A stretch of DNA of 64,000 nucleotides from an uncultured Duncaniella sp. (GTDB lineage Bacteria; Bacteroidota; Bacteroidia; Bacteroidales; Muribaculaceae), in NCBI GenBank assembly GCA_910587515.1, contig CAJULW010000028.1:4967-68966 (forward strand), given 5' to 3'. Below the pieces are notes generated by a model. The model saw only the letters and a list, made by a program, of their open reading frames with translations, was not told where the DNA came from and made no database searches. Positions within the stretch are counted from its first letter, which is position 1. Every line of letters starts with the position of its first letter. Positions 17,742 to 27,000 of the stretch are shown here, piece after piece. The translations under genes and the position numbers were made by a program.

Positions 17742-18149
17742 ATGGACCGTAGACAGTTTTGTAAAATAGCATCGATGGCTATGGGGGCGTTGGGGGTTGC
17801 TCACCTTGACGCTTTAGGCGCAACACGAAAAGAAACGATTGCCGATCCGATTATGGGTCGGAATTGTCGTGTCACAGTTATAAGACGGGAATGTTATCAC
17901 GATTTGCAGGCTTTGTTTCTTGACGATCCGGATGAGGGGCCGTGTAGGGCTTTCGCATCGGGAGATGATTTCAAGTTTGAGGTCGGGATGCGTTGTCCGG
18001 TTGGATTCTGTCCGCGGTTATGGCGTATTTTATGTGAGAGAGCTGAGGAATGCGGGTCTGTTTGCAACGACCCGTTAAAGACTGATACTTCGATTCTTTC
18101 ATGTCCGGATGGCACTCGTCCGGTGATAGTGCGTATTGATTTGTCTTGA
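17742..18149 (+). CDS. TIGR04076-family protein with a Tat-like export signal
   Basis: 135 residues. The N-terminus MDRRQFCKIASMAMGALGVA carries an RR pair before a hydrophobic stretch, like a twin-arginine signal. The rest follows the small TIGR04076 family: CRVTVIRRECY, GPCRAFASGDDF, CPVGFCPRLW and ILSCPDGTRPVIVRI, with its conserved cysteines. The family's function is unknown. A -7-like TAACTTTG at 17724-17731 lies only 10 bp before the ATG, so the mRNA leader would be very short. The nitroreductase gene follows after 34 bp and is probably co-transcribed. Export of this family is unusual in my experience. Confidence 0.65.
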   Translation: MDRRQFCKIASMAMGALGVAHLDALGATRKETIADPIMGRNCRVTVIRRECYHDLQALFLDDPDEGPCRAFASGDDFKFEVGMRCPVGFCPRLWRILCERAEECGSVCNDPLKTDTSILSCPDGTRPVIVRIDLS

Positions 18150-18183
18150 TGGCCATATCTAATAATATTGATAGAGACGGATA

Positions 18184-18807
18184 ATGAAAAAATTTCTTTC
18201 ATTTGCGGTTTGGACCGCATTAACCTTGATTTTTACGGTTATGATTTCTTGTTCTGACTCCGGGTGTGTTTCTTCATCTGGCGAAGTCGCTTCGGAAGAG
18301 GCTCTTGTGAATATAATGACGCGCACAAGTGTTCGTGATTATACTGATACTCACGTGTCGTCGGCTACTCTTGACACGCTTATCAGGGCTGGCATGTCGG
18401 CTCCTACGGCAGGTAATAAACAGCCATGGAAGTTTATAGTCGTGACAGAGCGAGGTCGGCTTGATAGCCTTGCCCATGGCAATTGGCGTATGGCTGCAAA
18501 GGCTCAGGCCGCTATAGTCGTTTGCGGTGACACGACTAATGTGTTTCCTGAAGAGGGTAGGGACTATTGGGTGCAGGATTGTTCGGCAGCGACTGAAAAT
18601 ATTTTACTTGCGGCTCATGCTGTCGGTTTGGGGGCGGTTTGGTGTGGCTGCTATCCTATAAGTGATCGAGTGGCCATGGTCAGAGATATTTTTGATATTC
18701 CAGAAACAGTGGTTCCGATGAGCATAGTCATGCTTGGGTATCCAACATCGGAGAGCACTCCGAAAGATAAATATAAGCCTGAAAACATACATTATAATAA
18801 ATGGTGA
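18184..18807 (+). CDS. Nitroreductase-family lipoprotein
   Basis: 207 residues. A lipoprotein signal (MKKFLSFAVW...TVMISC) ends in a lipobox-like MISC at about residue 23. The flavin-dependent nitroreductase fold follows: TRTSVRDYTD (FMN phosphate site), SAPTAGNKQPWKFIVV, a middle WVQDCSAATENILLAA block, and LGAVWCGCYP near the C-terminal FMN loop. Most relatives are cytosolic NAD(P)H-dependent FMN enzymes, so an exported, lipid-anchored form raises the question of its electron donor. It is paired with the exported TIGR04076-family gene upstream. Confidence 0.88.
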   Translation: MKKFLSFAVWTALTLIFTVMISCSDSGCVSSSGEVASEEALVNIMTRTSVRDYTDTHVSSATLDTLIRAGMSAPTAGNKQPWKFIVVTERGRLDSLAHGNWRMAAKAQAAIVVCGDTTNVFPEEGRDYWVQDCSAATENILLAAHAVGLGAVWCGCYPISDRVAMVRDIFDIPETVVPMSIVMLGYPTSESTPKDKYKPENIHYNKW

Positions 18808-18873
18808 AGTCAGCGTATCGCAAAGTTAGGCGAGCCAAATACGGTATAAATTTCAAAAAAATGTATTTTTGAA

Positions 18874-18905
18874 TTTGGAAAATAATCAAATAATGCGTAC
18901 CTTTG
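18874..18905 (+). promoter_or_regulatory. Promoter of tRNA-Gln
   Basis: TTTG (18874-18877), a 20-nt spacer and TACCTTTG (18898-18905), an ideal Bacteroidota promoter. The mature tRNA starts 43 bp after the -7 box. Confidence 0.7.
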
Positions 18906-18947
18906 CGGTGCTTTAGAGGTCAATTGAGGCTTTTGGGCGATAAGGAT

Positions 18948-19018
18948 TGTCTTATGGTGTAATGGTAGCACTGCAGTTTTTGGTTCTGCCTGTCTTGGTT
19001 CGAATCCAGGTAAGACAA
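18948..19018 (+). tRNA. tRNA-Gln (anticodon TTG)
   Basis: 71 nt. The acceptor TGTCTTA pairs with TAAGACA. The anticodon loop TTTTGGT gives TTG, reading CAA. The T-arm is CTTGG-TTCGAAT-CCAGG. The closing pair of the anticodon stem is a T-T mismatch. A terminator follows directly. Confidence 0.9.
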
Positions 19019-19021
19019 CAT

Positions 19022-19062
19022 AAGTCAAGGAGTTAAGCGTTAAATGCTTAACTCCTTGACTT
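19022..19062 (+). terminator. Terminator after tRNA-Gln
   Basis: Perfect 17-bp stem (19022-19038 with 19046-19062) with a 7-nt loop, running into TTTTCT, 4 bp after the tRNA. Confidence 0.9.
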
Positions 19063-19301
19063 TTCTATATGGTACATGGGTTCTATCGGGTATCGGTTGG
19101 CAATGTTATTGGTCCCGCGCATAGAGATGCCTATAAACACAAGATATATGTGATATATGCTGTCAGCAACAGTGCGGCAGACAAATGATTAAATATTTAG
19201 TACTATCTATCCCGTTTCAATAATTCGCAGTGGCTTGATTTTTTTATGGTTGACTCGGTCAAATTTGTTGGCTGTTTTTGACGCCTTACAAATTTATTGT
19301 T

Positions 19302-19463
19302 TCACTGTTCCCGGAATTTTCTCAGTTTTTCGTTCAGCAAGTCGCATACTTGGTTTATATGAGGAAACAGTGTTGCTATGATTCCGGTATTTTTACCGCT
19401 GCCTATCAAATAGTCGGCTCTTATTTGTTTTGCTACTATTTTGATAGTAATGAATAGTTTGAC
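19302..19463 (-). pseudogene. Possible decayed coding remnant
   Basis: A stretch of about 53 sense codons on the minus strand ends at a stop at 19302-19304, with no start codon and a stop directly upstream. It reads KIVAKQIRADYLIGSGKNTG and later FPHINQVCDLLNEKLRKFRE, which looks protein-like (amphipathic, charged end). I do not recognise a family. Together with the short gene at 19517-19762 it suggests that this 1.1-kb region (19063-20173) is eroded sequence. The call is weak. Confidence 0.2.
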
Positions 19464-19516
19464 TCAATATAAGAGACAATTTCATATTTCATTCTTGCGG
19501 GTATCAGATATTCAAG

Positions 19517-19762
19517 TCAGTCATCATAAATGATTGCAATAGGTTCTCGCAACAATATCAACAGGAGCCAAACAAATCCGGCCAGAATGGCAAGTGAAAA
19601 AAATGTAATGCCGATGTAACACATATATCTGTCGACTTCACCGAATTTTGCTCTTGGATGGTCTGTCATAATAAAACTGATAAAGATAAATGGTGTGCAA
19701 ATTAGGATAAGACCGATTACTCGCCAAATACTTGGATATATGTCAATTCTATTTTCTTTCAT
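19517..19762 (-). pseudogene. Short membrane protein, perhaps truncated STM3941-like
   Basis: 81 residues with two hydrophobic segments (about 13-31 and 48-70). The start MKENRIDIYPSIWRVIG and the end LLLREPIAIIYDD resemble the N-terminal half of STM3941-type proteins, where two membrane helices precede a soluble domain that usually continues past this point. Here the frame stops right after IIYDD, about 90 residues early. It may be a truncated remnant or a genuine small membrane protein. The rest of the region between tRNA-Gln and the GH97 gene holds no other gene I can support. Confidence 0.35.
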
Positions 19763-20094
19763 CAGATGCTCTGTTGTTTGATAGTTTAGAATTTATTCAG
19801 GTGCAGTGTGATAACTGTTTATATCGAAACTTCAAAATTAGTTGTTTATTGTCTATTATAAGATACAAGTGTCAATTTTCTCAGTTAAAGAATATGGTTT
19901 CCGCTAATTTATGAGAGATGAAAGTCGAATGGGACTTATTTTTGTCTCTGAAATATCAGAAGATAAATCCATATAGGTTGCAAAATTTTAGAAGGTGTCG
20001 ATAAGAAGCTGTTAGGTGGGTTTGGATAACAATTATTAATCCTAAATATAATAAATATGTACTGTCGGGAGTGGCTAATTTACTAAATATACAT

Positions 20095-20124
20095 CTTGAT
20101 GACGAGGGAATATCTATATTTTTG
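20095..20124 (+). promoter_or_regulatory. Probable promoter of the GH97 operon
   Basis: TTG (20095-20097), a 19-nt spacer and TATTTTTG (20117-20124), 49 bp before the ATG at 20174. Confidence 0.5.
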
Positions 20125-20173
20125 TAGGTGAAAATATATTCGGACACAGTCCTGTAAAATAGTAATCTGAAAC

Positions 20174-22117
20174 ATGAAAAAATTTGTTTTAAGTCTTGGC
20201 GTTATCCTTTCGGTCAATGCGTGGGGAGCGCCGCTTACAATCGGCAGTCCCGACGGAAAGTTGAAAGTTATGACTGATGTGGTTTCCGGTAAGCCTGTTT
20301 ATTCGGTGACTTACAATGGAAATACTATTCTTGAGAACTCTCCTTTAGGCCTAAGGACCGATATTGGGGATTTTTCGACCGGTATGTCGCTTGTCGGTTC
20401 CAAGACCGCTACGGTCCGCAAGTCGTTCGATCAGGATAAAATCAAAAAGAGTCATATCGACTATGAGGCCAATCAGCTCGTATCGACGATGAAAAACACA
20501 GGTGGTCAAGAGATTTCAGTCGAATGGCTTGTCTCGGACAATGATGTGGCTTTCCGATATCTCATCCCGCGTCAAGGTGATACAGGAGCGATGGTGGTTG
20601 AAAGCGAAGCCACGGGTTTTCGTTTCCCTCAGAATACCACGGTTTTTCTCACTTCTCAGAGTGATGCGATGATCGGATGGAAGCGCACGAAGCCGAGTTA
20701 TGAAGAGTTTTATATTACGGACGCCCCCTTGGACACACCGTCGAAGTTCGGACACGGATTTACCTTCCCGGGTCTTTTCCGTATCGGTGACAAGGGTTGG
20801 GCATTGCTTACGGAGACTGGTGTCGATGGATATTACTGCGCTTCGCATCTCAGTGATAATGTCGACGGGGTATTCACGATCGCCTATCCGATGGTTGAGG
20901 AGAATAACGGAAATGGGTCTGCCTCACCGGGCATCTCATTGCCGCGTGCGACCCCGTGGCGTACGATAACTGTGGCTGACAATCTCGCTCCAATCGTAGA
21001 GACGACCATTCCCTGGAATGTGGTAGAGCCTCTTTATAAGACTGAACGTCCAGGACGTCCAGGGCGTGGCACATGGAGCTGGATAGTATGGCAGGATAAC
21101 AGTATGAATATGGCCGACCAAAAGACATTCATCGATCTTGCGGCTGATATGGGTTATGAAAATATACTGATTGATGCCGGTTGGGATCAGAATATCGGTT
21201 ATGACAAAATGCCGGAACTGCTTGGTTATGCGAAATCAAAAGGCATAAGGCCTATCCTTTGGTATTCGTCAAGCGGCCATTGGAACGATATCGTACAGAG
21301 CCCGATCAACAAGATGGACCGTCCTATCGTGAGAAAGAACGAAATGAAATGGCTTCGTGACAACGGTGTGGAATGTATCAAAGTCGACTTTTTCGGTGGT
21401 GACAAGCAGGAGACAATGCGTCTTTACGAGGATATACTCAGTGATGCGGCAGATCATGGTATAGACGTGATATTCCATGGATGTACGCTTCCGAGAGGAT
21501 GGGAGCGCATGTATCCTAACCATGTAGGAAGCGAGGCCGTATTCGCATCGGAAAATCTTATATTCGAGCAGATATTCTGTGATATGGAGGCATTCCACGC
21601 CACACTTCATCCTTTTATCCGCAACTCTGTGGCATTGATGGAATACGGAGGCACTATCTTTAACCGTCGGATGAACCGTGATAATAACAGTGGCAACACG
21701 CGTCGCACAAGCGATGCGTTCCAGCTCGCTACTTCCATACTGTTCCAAAATCCTGTGCAGAATTTCGGACTTACCCCAAATAACCTTACGGAGACAGCGG
21801 CCGATGCGATATCGTTTATGAAAGACGTGCCTACGACATGGGACGACACTAAGCTTATAGACGGCTATCCCGGACGTTATGTCGTGCTTGCGCGTCGCCA
21901 TGGCGACAAATGGTATATAGCCGGAGTCAATGCCCTTAAAGAGTCTGTCAAACTGAAACTCGATCTTTCGAATCTTGGCCTTAAATCTGATGCCGGAGTT
22001 GTCTACGCTGATGAAAAAGGGAAGGGTGTAAAAGCTAAAGATTTGAAAATTAAGAAAATGACATCGGTGCCTGTCGAGATTCTTCCTGATGGAGGTTTCG
22101 TGTTGGTTACGGAATAA
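20174..22117 (+). CDS. GH97 glycoside hydrolase, exported (probably retaining)
   Basis: 647 residues with a signal peptide (MKKFVLSLGVILSVNAWGAP). It has the GH97 layout: an N-terminal beta-sandwich (about 25-280, with the DVAFRYLIPRQG block), a TIM barrel (about 290-540) and a C-terminal sheet domain. The barrel carries ECIKVDFFGGDKQE with Asp about 404. In GH97 this aspartate is the nucleophile of the retaining alpha-galactosidase branch, whereas inverting SusB-type enzymes lack it. A retaining alpha-galactosidase-like activity is therefore more likely than SusB alpha-glucosidase. It leads an operon with the next two genes (gaps of 46 and 6 bp). Confidence 0.92.
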   Translation: MKKFVLSLGVILSVNAWGAPLTIGSPDGKLKVMTDVVSGKPVYSVTYNGNTILENSPLGLRTDIGDFSTGMSLVGSKTATVRKSFDQDKIKKSHIDYEANQLVSTMKNTGGQEISVEWLVSDNDVAFRYLIPRQGDTGAMVVESEATGFRFPQNTTVFLTSQSDAMIGWKRTKPSYEEFYITDAPLDTPSKFGHGFTFPGLFRIGDKGWALLTETGVDGYYCASHLSDNVDGVFTIAYPMVEENNGNGSASPGISLPRATPWRTITVADNLAPIVETTIPWNVVEPLYKTERPGRPGRGTWSWIVWQDNSMNMADQKTFIDLAADMGYENILIDAGWDQNIGYDKMPELLGYAKSKGIRPILWYSSSGHWNDIVQSPINKMDRPIVRKNEMKWLRDNGVECIKVDFFGGDKQETMRLYEDILSDAADHGIDVIFHGCTLPRGWERMYPNHVGSEAVFASENLIFEQIFCDMEAFHATLHPFIRNSVALMEYGGTIFNRRMNRDNNSGNTRRTSDAFQLATSILFQNPVQNFGLTPNNLTETAADAISFMKDVPTTWDDTKLIDGYPGRYVVLARRHGDKWYIAGVNALKESVKLKLDLSNLGLKSDAGVVYADEKGKGVKAKDLKIKKMTSVPVEILPDGGFVLVTE

Positions 22118-22163
22118 AGGACAATAAATTTAAATCTGTAATTTCTAATATATACGTATTAAA

Positions 22164-23099
22164 ATGAAGAAATATTTATCTTGTATCGCAATCTGTTCGG
22201 TGGCATTTACAGCTTCGGCTTTCGATGTCGATTTTATTGATGCGCCTGTGAATCTGAATTCAGCTACAACTATAAATATCACGAGAGAAGCTATAGCTGC
22301 ATTCCCGGCCGATAAAGTATTGAAAATTGACTATACTCTAACTCCCGGTACGGATTTCCATTGTTTTAAACTTGTAACCGCCTGGGGTGGAACGCTGTTG
22401 CCTGATTTTGTGCCTACATCGGCCGGTGATGTGCTTGAAGTTACAACAGACGGGAGTTACGATTATAAACTTACCGCAGATGTGATCGAGAAATTAAAGG
22501 ACCAGGCTGTACATGGCTGGGACTCGAATGTGACCATAACCGGAGACGGTCTTACAATAACAAGGGTTTACATCGGTTCGCTTGATGAGATCAATATGGA
22601 TGATGGTTATGGTTATTGGCCAGGACTTGTGATTCCCGGTGCGGTGATTACCAATGCTCAGCCAGGTTGGCGTCTCGTCATGGAATATTCGATGAATGAA
22701 AATGCGCAAAATGCGGGATTCAGTATTGCGACGAATTACGGTAATACGGATCTTCCGAGTTTTAAAGGTACGACCGAAATAAATGATAAACTCAGAATGC
22801 CTGTATCAGGAGATGGTTCATATGAGCTTAAATTGACTCAAGATGACATCGACAAGATGAAAGATTCTGAATTCACCGGATGGGATGGATTACGAATTGT
22901 CGGGAGCGGCTTTACGATCAAGAAAATTTATATGGCTCGTTCTGAAAATTCAGGTATAACAGAGATAGTGACCGATAATGATAACGAGGATTACCCTGTG
23001 GTGCATTACGACCTTCAAGGCAAACGTGTCGATAATCCGACTAACGGTTTCTATATCCGCGTTAAGGGCGATAAAGTCAATAAAGTACTTATAAAATAA
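22164..23099 (+). CDS. Secreted two-repeat protein with C-terminal tail, unknown function
   Basis: 311 residues with a signal peptide (MKKYLSCIAICSVAFTASAF). I do not recognise a named family. Two related repeats of about 110 residues are visible. The first ends in TITGDGLTITRVYIGS, the second in RIVGSGFTIKKIYMARS, and both carry a GSY(D/E)(Y/L)KLT block followed by a (G/T)GWD block. The beta-rich pattern suggests a lectin-like or carbohydrate-binding fold. The last 45 residues (ITEIVTDNDN, then HYDLQGKRVDNPTNGFYI and a KVLIK end) form a tail also seen on the proteins at 49849 and 53482. It lies between the GH97 gene and the esterase gene, so glycan binding is a reasonable inference. Confidence 0.6.
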   Translation: MKKYLSCIAICSVAFTASAFDVDFIDAPVNLNSATTINITREAIAAFPADKVLKIDYTLTPGTDFHCFKLVTAWGGTLLPDFVPTSAGDVLEVTTDGSYDYKLTADVIEKLKDQAVHGWDSNVTITGDGLTITRVYIGSLDEINMDDGYGYWPGLVIPGAVITNAQPGWRLVMEYSMNENAQNAGFSIATNYGNTDLPSFKGTTEINDKLRMPVSGDGSYELKLTQDDIDKMKDSEFTGWDGLRIVGSGFTIKKIYMARSENSGITEIVTDNDNEDYPVVHYDLQGKRVDNPTNGFYIRVKGDKVNKVLIK

Positions 23100-23105
23100 T
23101 TGAAA

Positions 23106-23951
23106 ATGAAAAAGCTGATACTGTCCTGTATGCTTGCCGCTGGCATGTCTTTGCAGGCGCAGGATAAAGTACAGATGCTTCTATGGGAAAAGGATGCTCC
23201 CGCTGAACCAGCATCTGTCGGTGCTATGATAGACGAGAATGATTTTACACGCAATCCCGGGATAACTGTTTATGTACCTAAGAAACCAAATGGCAAGGCG
23301 ATCATAATGTGTCCGGGTGGAGGTTACGGTTGGGAGGCTACAGGTCATGAAGGCCATGGTATGGCCGAATGGTTCAACGGACAGGGAATCACATACGTGG
23401 TGCTGAAATATCGTCTTCCGCAGGGGAATCATGAGATTCCCCTGGCGGATGCCGAACAGGCTGTCCGTCTTGTGCGCAGCCATGCCAAGGATTGGGGTGT
23501 CGATCCGTCGAAGGTCGGTATTATTATGGGCGCGTCTGCCGGAGGGCATCTTGCGTCAACTCTCGCGACTCATTATTCATCGCCTGAGACACGTCCTGAT
23601 TTTCAGGTACTGTTCTATCCTGTAATTACGATGGATCCGACATATACCCATGGTGGTTCCCGTGAGAATTTATTGGGTAAAAATCCGTCAAAAGAACTGG
23701 AAACCAAATATTCTAACGAGATGCATGTGACTGCCGATACGCCAAAGGCATTTATAATGCTGTCGTCTGACGATGGAGCCGTGCCGGTGGCTAACGGAGT
23801 GAACTATTATATGGCCTTACTATCCAATAATGTCCGCGCGTCTATTCATGCCTATCCCGAAGGAGGCCACGGATGGGGCTATGGCGATGGTTTCATCTAT
23901 AAGCACCAGTGGAAAGAAGAACTTGAAAAATGGCTCCGTGAGGAGGTCTGA
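23106..23951 (+). CDS. Alpha/beta-hydrolase esterase, exported
   Basis: 281 residues from the ATG at 23106; an earlier in-frame TTG at 23100 directly abuts the previous stop. The signal peptide is MKKLILSCMLAAGMSLQAQ. The core reads CPGGGYGWEATGHEG (oxyanion HGGG-like region), GIIMGASAGGHLAST (nucleophile Ser in GxSxG), SSDDGAVPV (acid Asp) and PEGGHGWGYG (His). It resembles acetyl-xylan or pectin-type carbohydrate esterases found in PULs and probably de-acylates the glycan handled by the GH97 operon. A shared terminator with the convergent HTCS gene follows at 23967-24009. Confidence 0.85.
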   Translation: MKKLILSCMLAAGMSLQAQDKVQMLLWEKDAPAEPASVGAMIDENDFTRNPGITVYVPKKPNGKAIIMCPGGGYGWEATGHEGHGMAEWFNGQGITYVVLKYRLPQGNHEIPLADAEQAVRLVRSHAKDWGVDPSKVGIIMGASAGGHLASTLATHYSSPETRPDFQVLFYPVITMDPTYTHGGSRENLLGKNPSKELETKYSNEMHVTADTPKAFIMLSSDDGAVPVANGVNYYMALLSNNVRASIHAYPEGGHGWGYGDGFIYKHQWKEELEKWLREEV

Positions 23952-23966
23952 GCAGGATATTTATCT

Positions 23967-24009
23967 AAAACGAGAGATCGCACCATATATAAGCGCGACC
24001 TCTCGTTTT
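23967..24009 (+). terminator. Bidirectional terminator between esterase and HTCS genes
   Basis: AAAACGAGAG pairs with CTCTCGTTTT, with an inner CGC/GCG. A-rich and T-rich arms serve both strands of this convergent pair. Confidence 0.75.
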
Positions 24010-24041
24010 CATTTGTATTTATTTAGTTAAAGCTGTCGTTT

Positions 24042-27000
24042 TCAGATAGATTCGTTGTATTTCCTGCCATGCTTCGATTGATATTCGGATGGGAGTAGCC
24101 CGAATTCATTTTTGAAGTATTTGCGGAAGAGATTGAGATTGTTGAATCCGGTCTGATATGTGATCTCTGCAATGCTCAACTGGCTCTCGGCCAATAGTTG
24201 GGCGGCACGTTTGAGACGGATGATGCGGATGAATTCGATCGGTGTCTTTCCGGTTATAGATACCATTTTTTTATACAGGTGCACGCGGCTCATGCCGAGT
24301 TCGCTACTTAGTTCTTCAACGGAAAGGTCGCTTCTGCTCAGGTTATCCTCGACGTAGCGGATTGCTTTTTGCATAAGTTTTTCGTCAAGTGGAGTGACAT
24401 TGATTTTGCTGGGAGATATCTCCATGGGTTGTTTGTGTTGGTCGCGCCGGTGTTGAAGCAGATTTTTTATACGGTGGGTGAGGATACTTAGGTTGAATGG
24501 TTTTGTGATATAGTCGTCCGCCCCGCTTTCAAGCCCTTTAAGTTCATGTTCCTTGGCTGCTCTCGCTGTAAGGAGTATCACGAGTATATGTGATGTCCGT
24601 ATGTCGGTTTTTATCATTCGACACAGTTCATTGCCGTCCATTTCAGGCATCATTACGTCGGATACGATTATGTCTGGTTGGCATTCCGGTATCATTTCCC
24701 ATGCTTTCGCTCCGTCCGGTGCTTCCAGTATTGTGTAGTCTGATTTCAGACAGTCTTTCATGAATGAGCGGAAATCATCGTTATCGTCCACGATCAGGAC
24801 AGTGGGGCGTTTTGCGTTGTTGTCACATTCGGAAGTTTGTTCGACTGTGACGCATGGATGTTGATACTTCTCTTGGTGATCATCGGTCACGAGGTCTTTA
24901 TCGGTTATGTTTTCGTCGCAGTGTTGTACCGGTATCTTCACAATGAAGACGGCCCCTTTACCGACATTGTCGCAGACTTCAATCGAGCCTTTGTGGAGTG
25001 TCACAAATTCTTTGACGAGGTTAAGTCCTACTCCGCTTCCGGTCGATGGTTTGCCATCTTTTCTCGGGACTTGATAAAAACGGTCGAATATGAGTTGCTT
25101 GTGTTCGTCGCTGATTCCATATCCGTTGTCTGCCACGCGTATTTCTAAAATATCCGTTCCCTCTCGAGAAGTCGACAGTTCAAGCGAAACGTCGACTCTG
25201 CCTCCTTCCGGAGTGAACTTAAATGCGTTTGACAGAAGATTCATCATGATTTTGTTGATTTTGTCTTCGTCAAACATCATACAGAGGCTTTTGGTCGAAG
25301 AGAAAAAGGTGAGATTTATGTTGCGGTGCTCCGAATACTCGATAAAGTTGTTGCAGATGGTATGTATAGTGTCTACAATATCGCCTCGTATAGAGTTCAA
25401 ATTGTGACCTTTCATATCGCTTTTGCGGAAATCAAGAAGTTGATTGACCATTCCGAGCAGACGCATAGCGTTTTTTCGGGCCATTTCGAGTTTGTCTTTC
25501 AGATCCGGATTGTCGATATGATTTATTACATATTCAAGTGGTGTGAGAATCAGTGTCAGCGGGGTTCTGATATCATGACTGATGTTTGTGAAAAACCGAA
25601 GTTTCATGTCATCGATCTCATGTTTCTGTTTGGCATCTTGCTGTATCTGCATAAGTTTGTATTTCTGCTTCTCGTTATGTCGCATATATGTTTTCACAAA
25701 GAATATCGCGCATACGAAAAGAATACAGTATACGATATAGGCCGGCCATGACCGGTAGAATGGCGGGGCTATGATTATTTTAAGTTCCGCGGTTTGGTCA
25801 CTTGCATAGCCGTCGATATTGACGGCTTTTATCTTTAGGGTGTATTTCCCGGGAGCGAGATTGGTATAGGTCAGTTTGTTTGAATTAGAGATTGTCCAGT
25901 CGGCATCGAACCCTTCAAGCATGTACATGTATTTCGTCTTTTCCGGCAGCACATATTTCATTGATGAGAAAGTTACCGAAAATACGTTTTGGTCATGATT
26001 TAGCTGTATCCTGTCAGCGTAGGCCGGTGATTTGTCGAGAATTCTGCAACCGTCATATACACTGTCTATTTTCACGTCACGATTGAACAGTTGTATACCT
26101 GTAAAACGTATCTGCGGGTTTGCCATATCGTATTTCAGATTTTGCGGGTCGATAAGGTTTATGCCGCTTATGTTTCCGACTACGATTGTGCCTGACGAGT
26201 GTTTCAACATGGCGCGCGGATTGAATCCGAAGTTGTCAAGCAGACATAGGTCGTTGTAGTTTTTATTTGAAAAAGTGTAATTCCGGGCATTTGGATCTCC
26301 GTTGACAACGATGTGGAAAATGCCTTTTGTTGTGGTGACCCACATGTTTTTGTCATTGTCTTCGATTATGCCGTGAATAATGGTTTGGCTAAGTTCTGTT
26401 ACGGGCATTATTATTTCGTCATTGCGACGGTCGTATATGTTTAGTCCTTCTCGCGTGCAGATCCATAGAAGCCCGCGGCTGTCTTCGTATACCTGTGCGA
26501 TCTGTGAGCTTGAGAAAAGCGTGCTTCTTTTGCGGTTGCCCAATAGTTTTTCGAACTTTCCGCTCATCGGGTTGAAAATTAAAAGCCCGTATGTCGTACC
26601 CATATAAATATTCTTGTCTCGGGAGATACAGATCGAGGCTATTTGGTCGTGATTGAAAAGACCTTCATTGTCACGGTAGGCTGTTGCTCGTCCTGATTCA
26701 GGATCGAATCCATAAAGGCCGGCTCCCCATGTCCCGACCCAGAGATATCCGTTTTTTTCCTGTGCGATAGACCACACGGACCGATTGGCTATGGACAGTC
26801 TGTCGTTGTTGTCCAATTGATGATGGCGGAATGTTTTGCCGTCATAGCTCATCAGTCCGTTATTGTATGTCCCCATCCATATATTCCCGTCATTGCCTGT
26901 GATCATGTTCACAACCACATTGTTGATCGAGTGATTGCTGTTTACGGGAGGTAGCTTGAGCAGTTCTCTTTTCTTTGTTTTACGGTCAACTTTTATTAAA

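Noticed and set aside
21269..21901. 210-residue open frame antisense to GH97
   Set aside because: Shadow of the GH97 reading frame, with His/Cys-rich composition typical of antisense frames.
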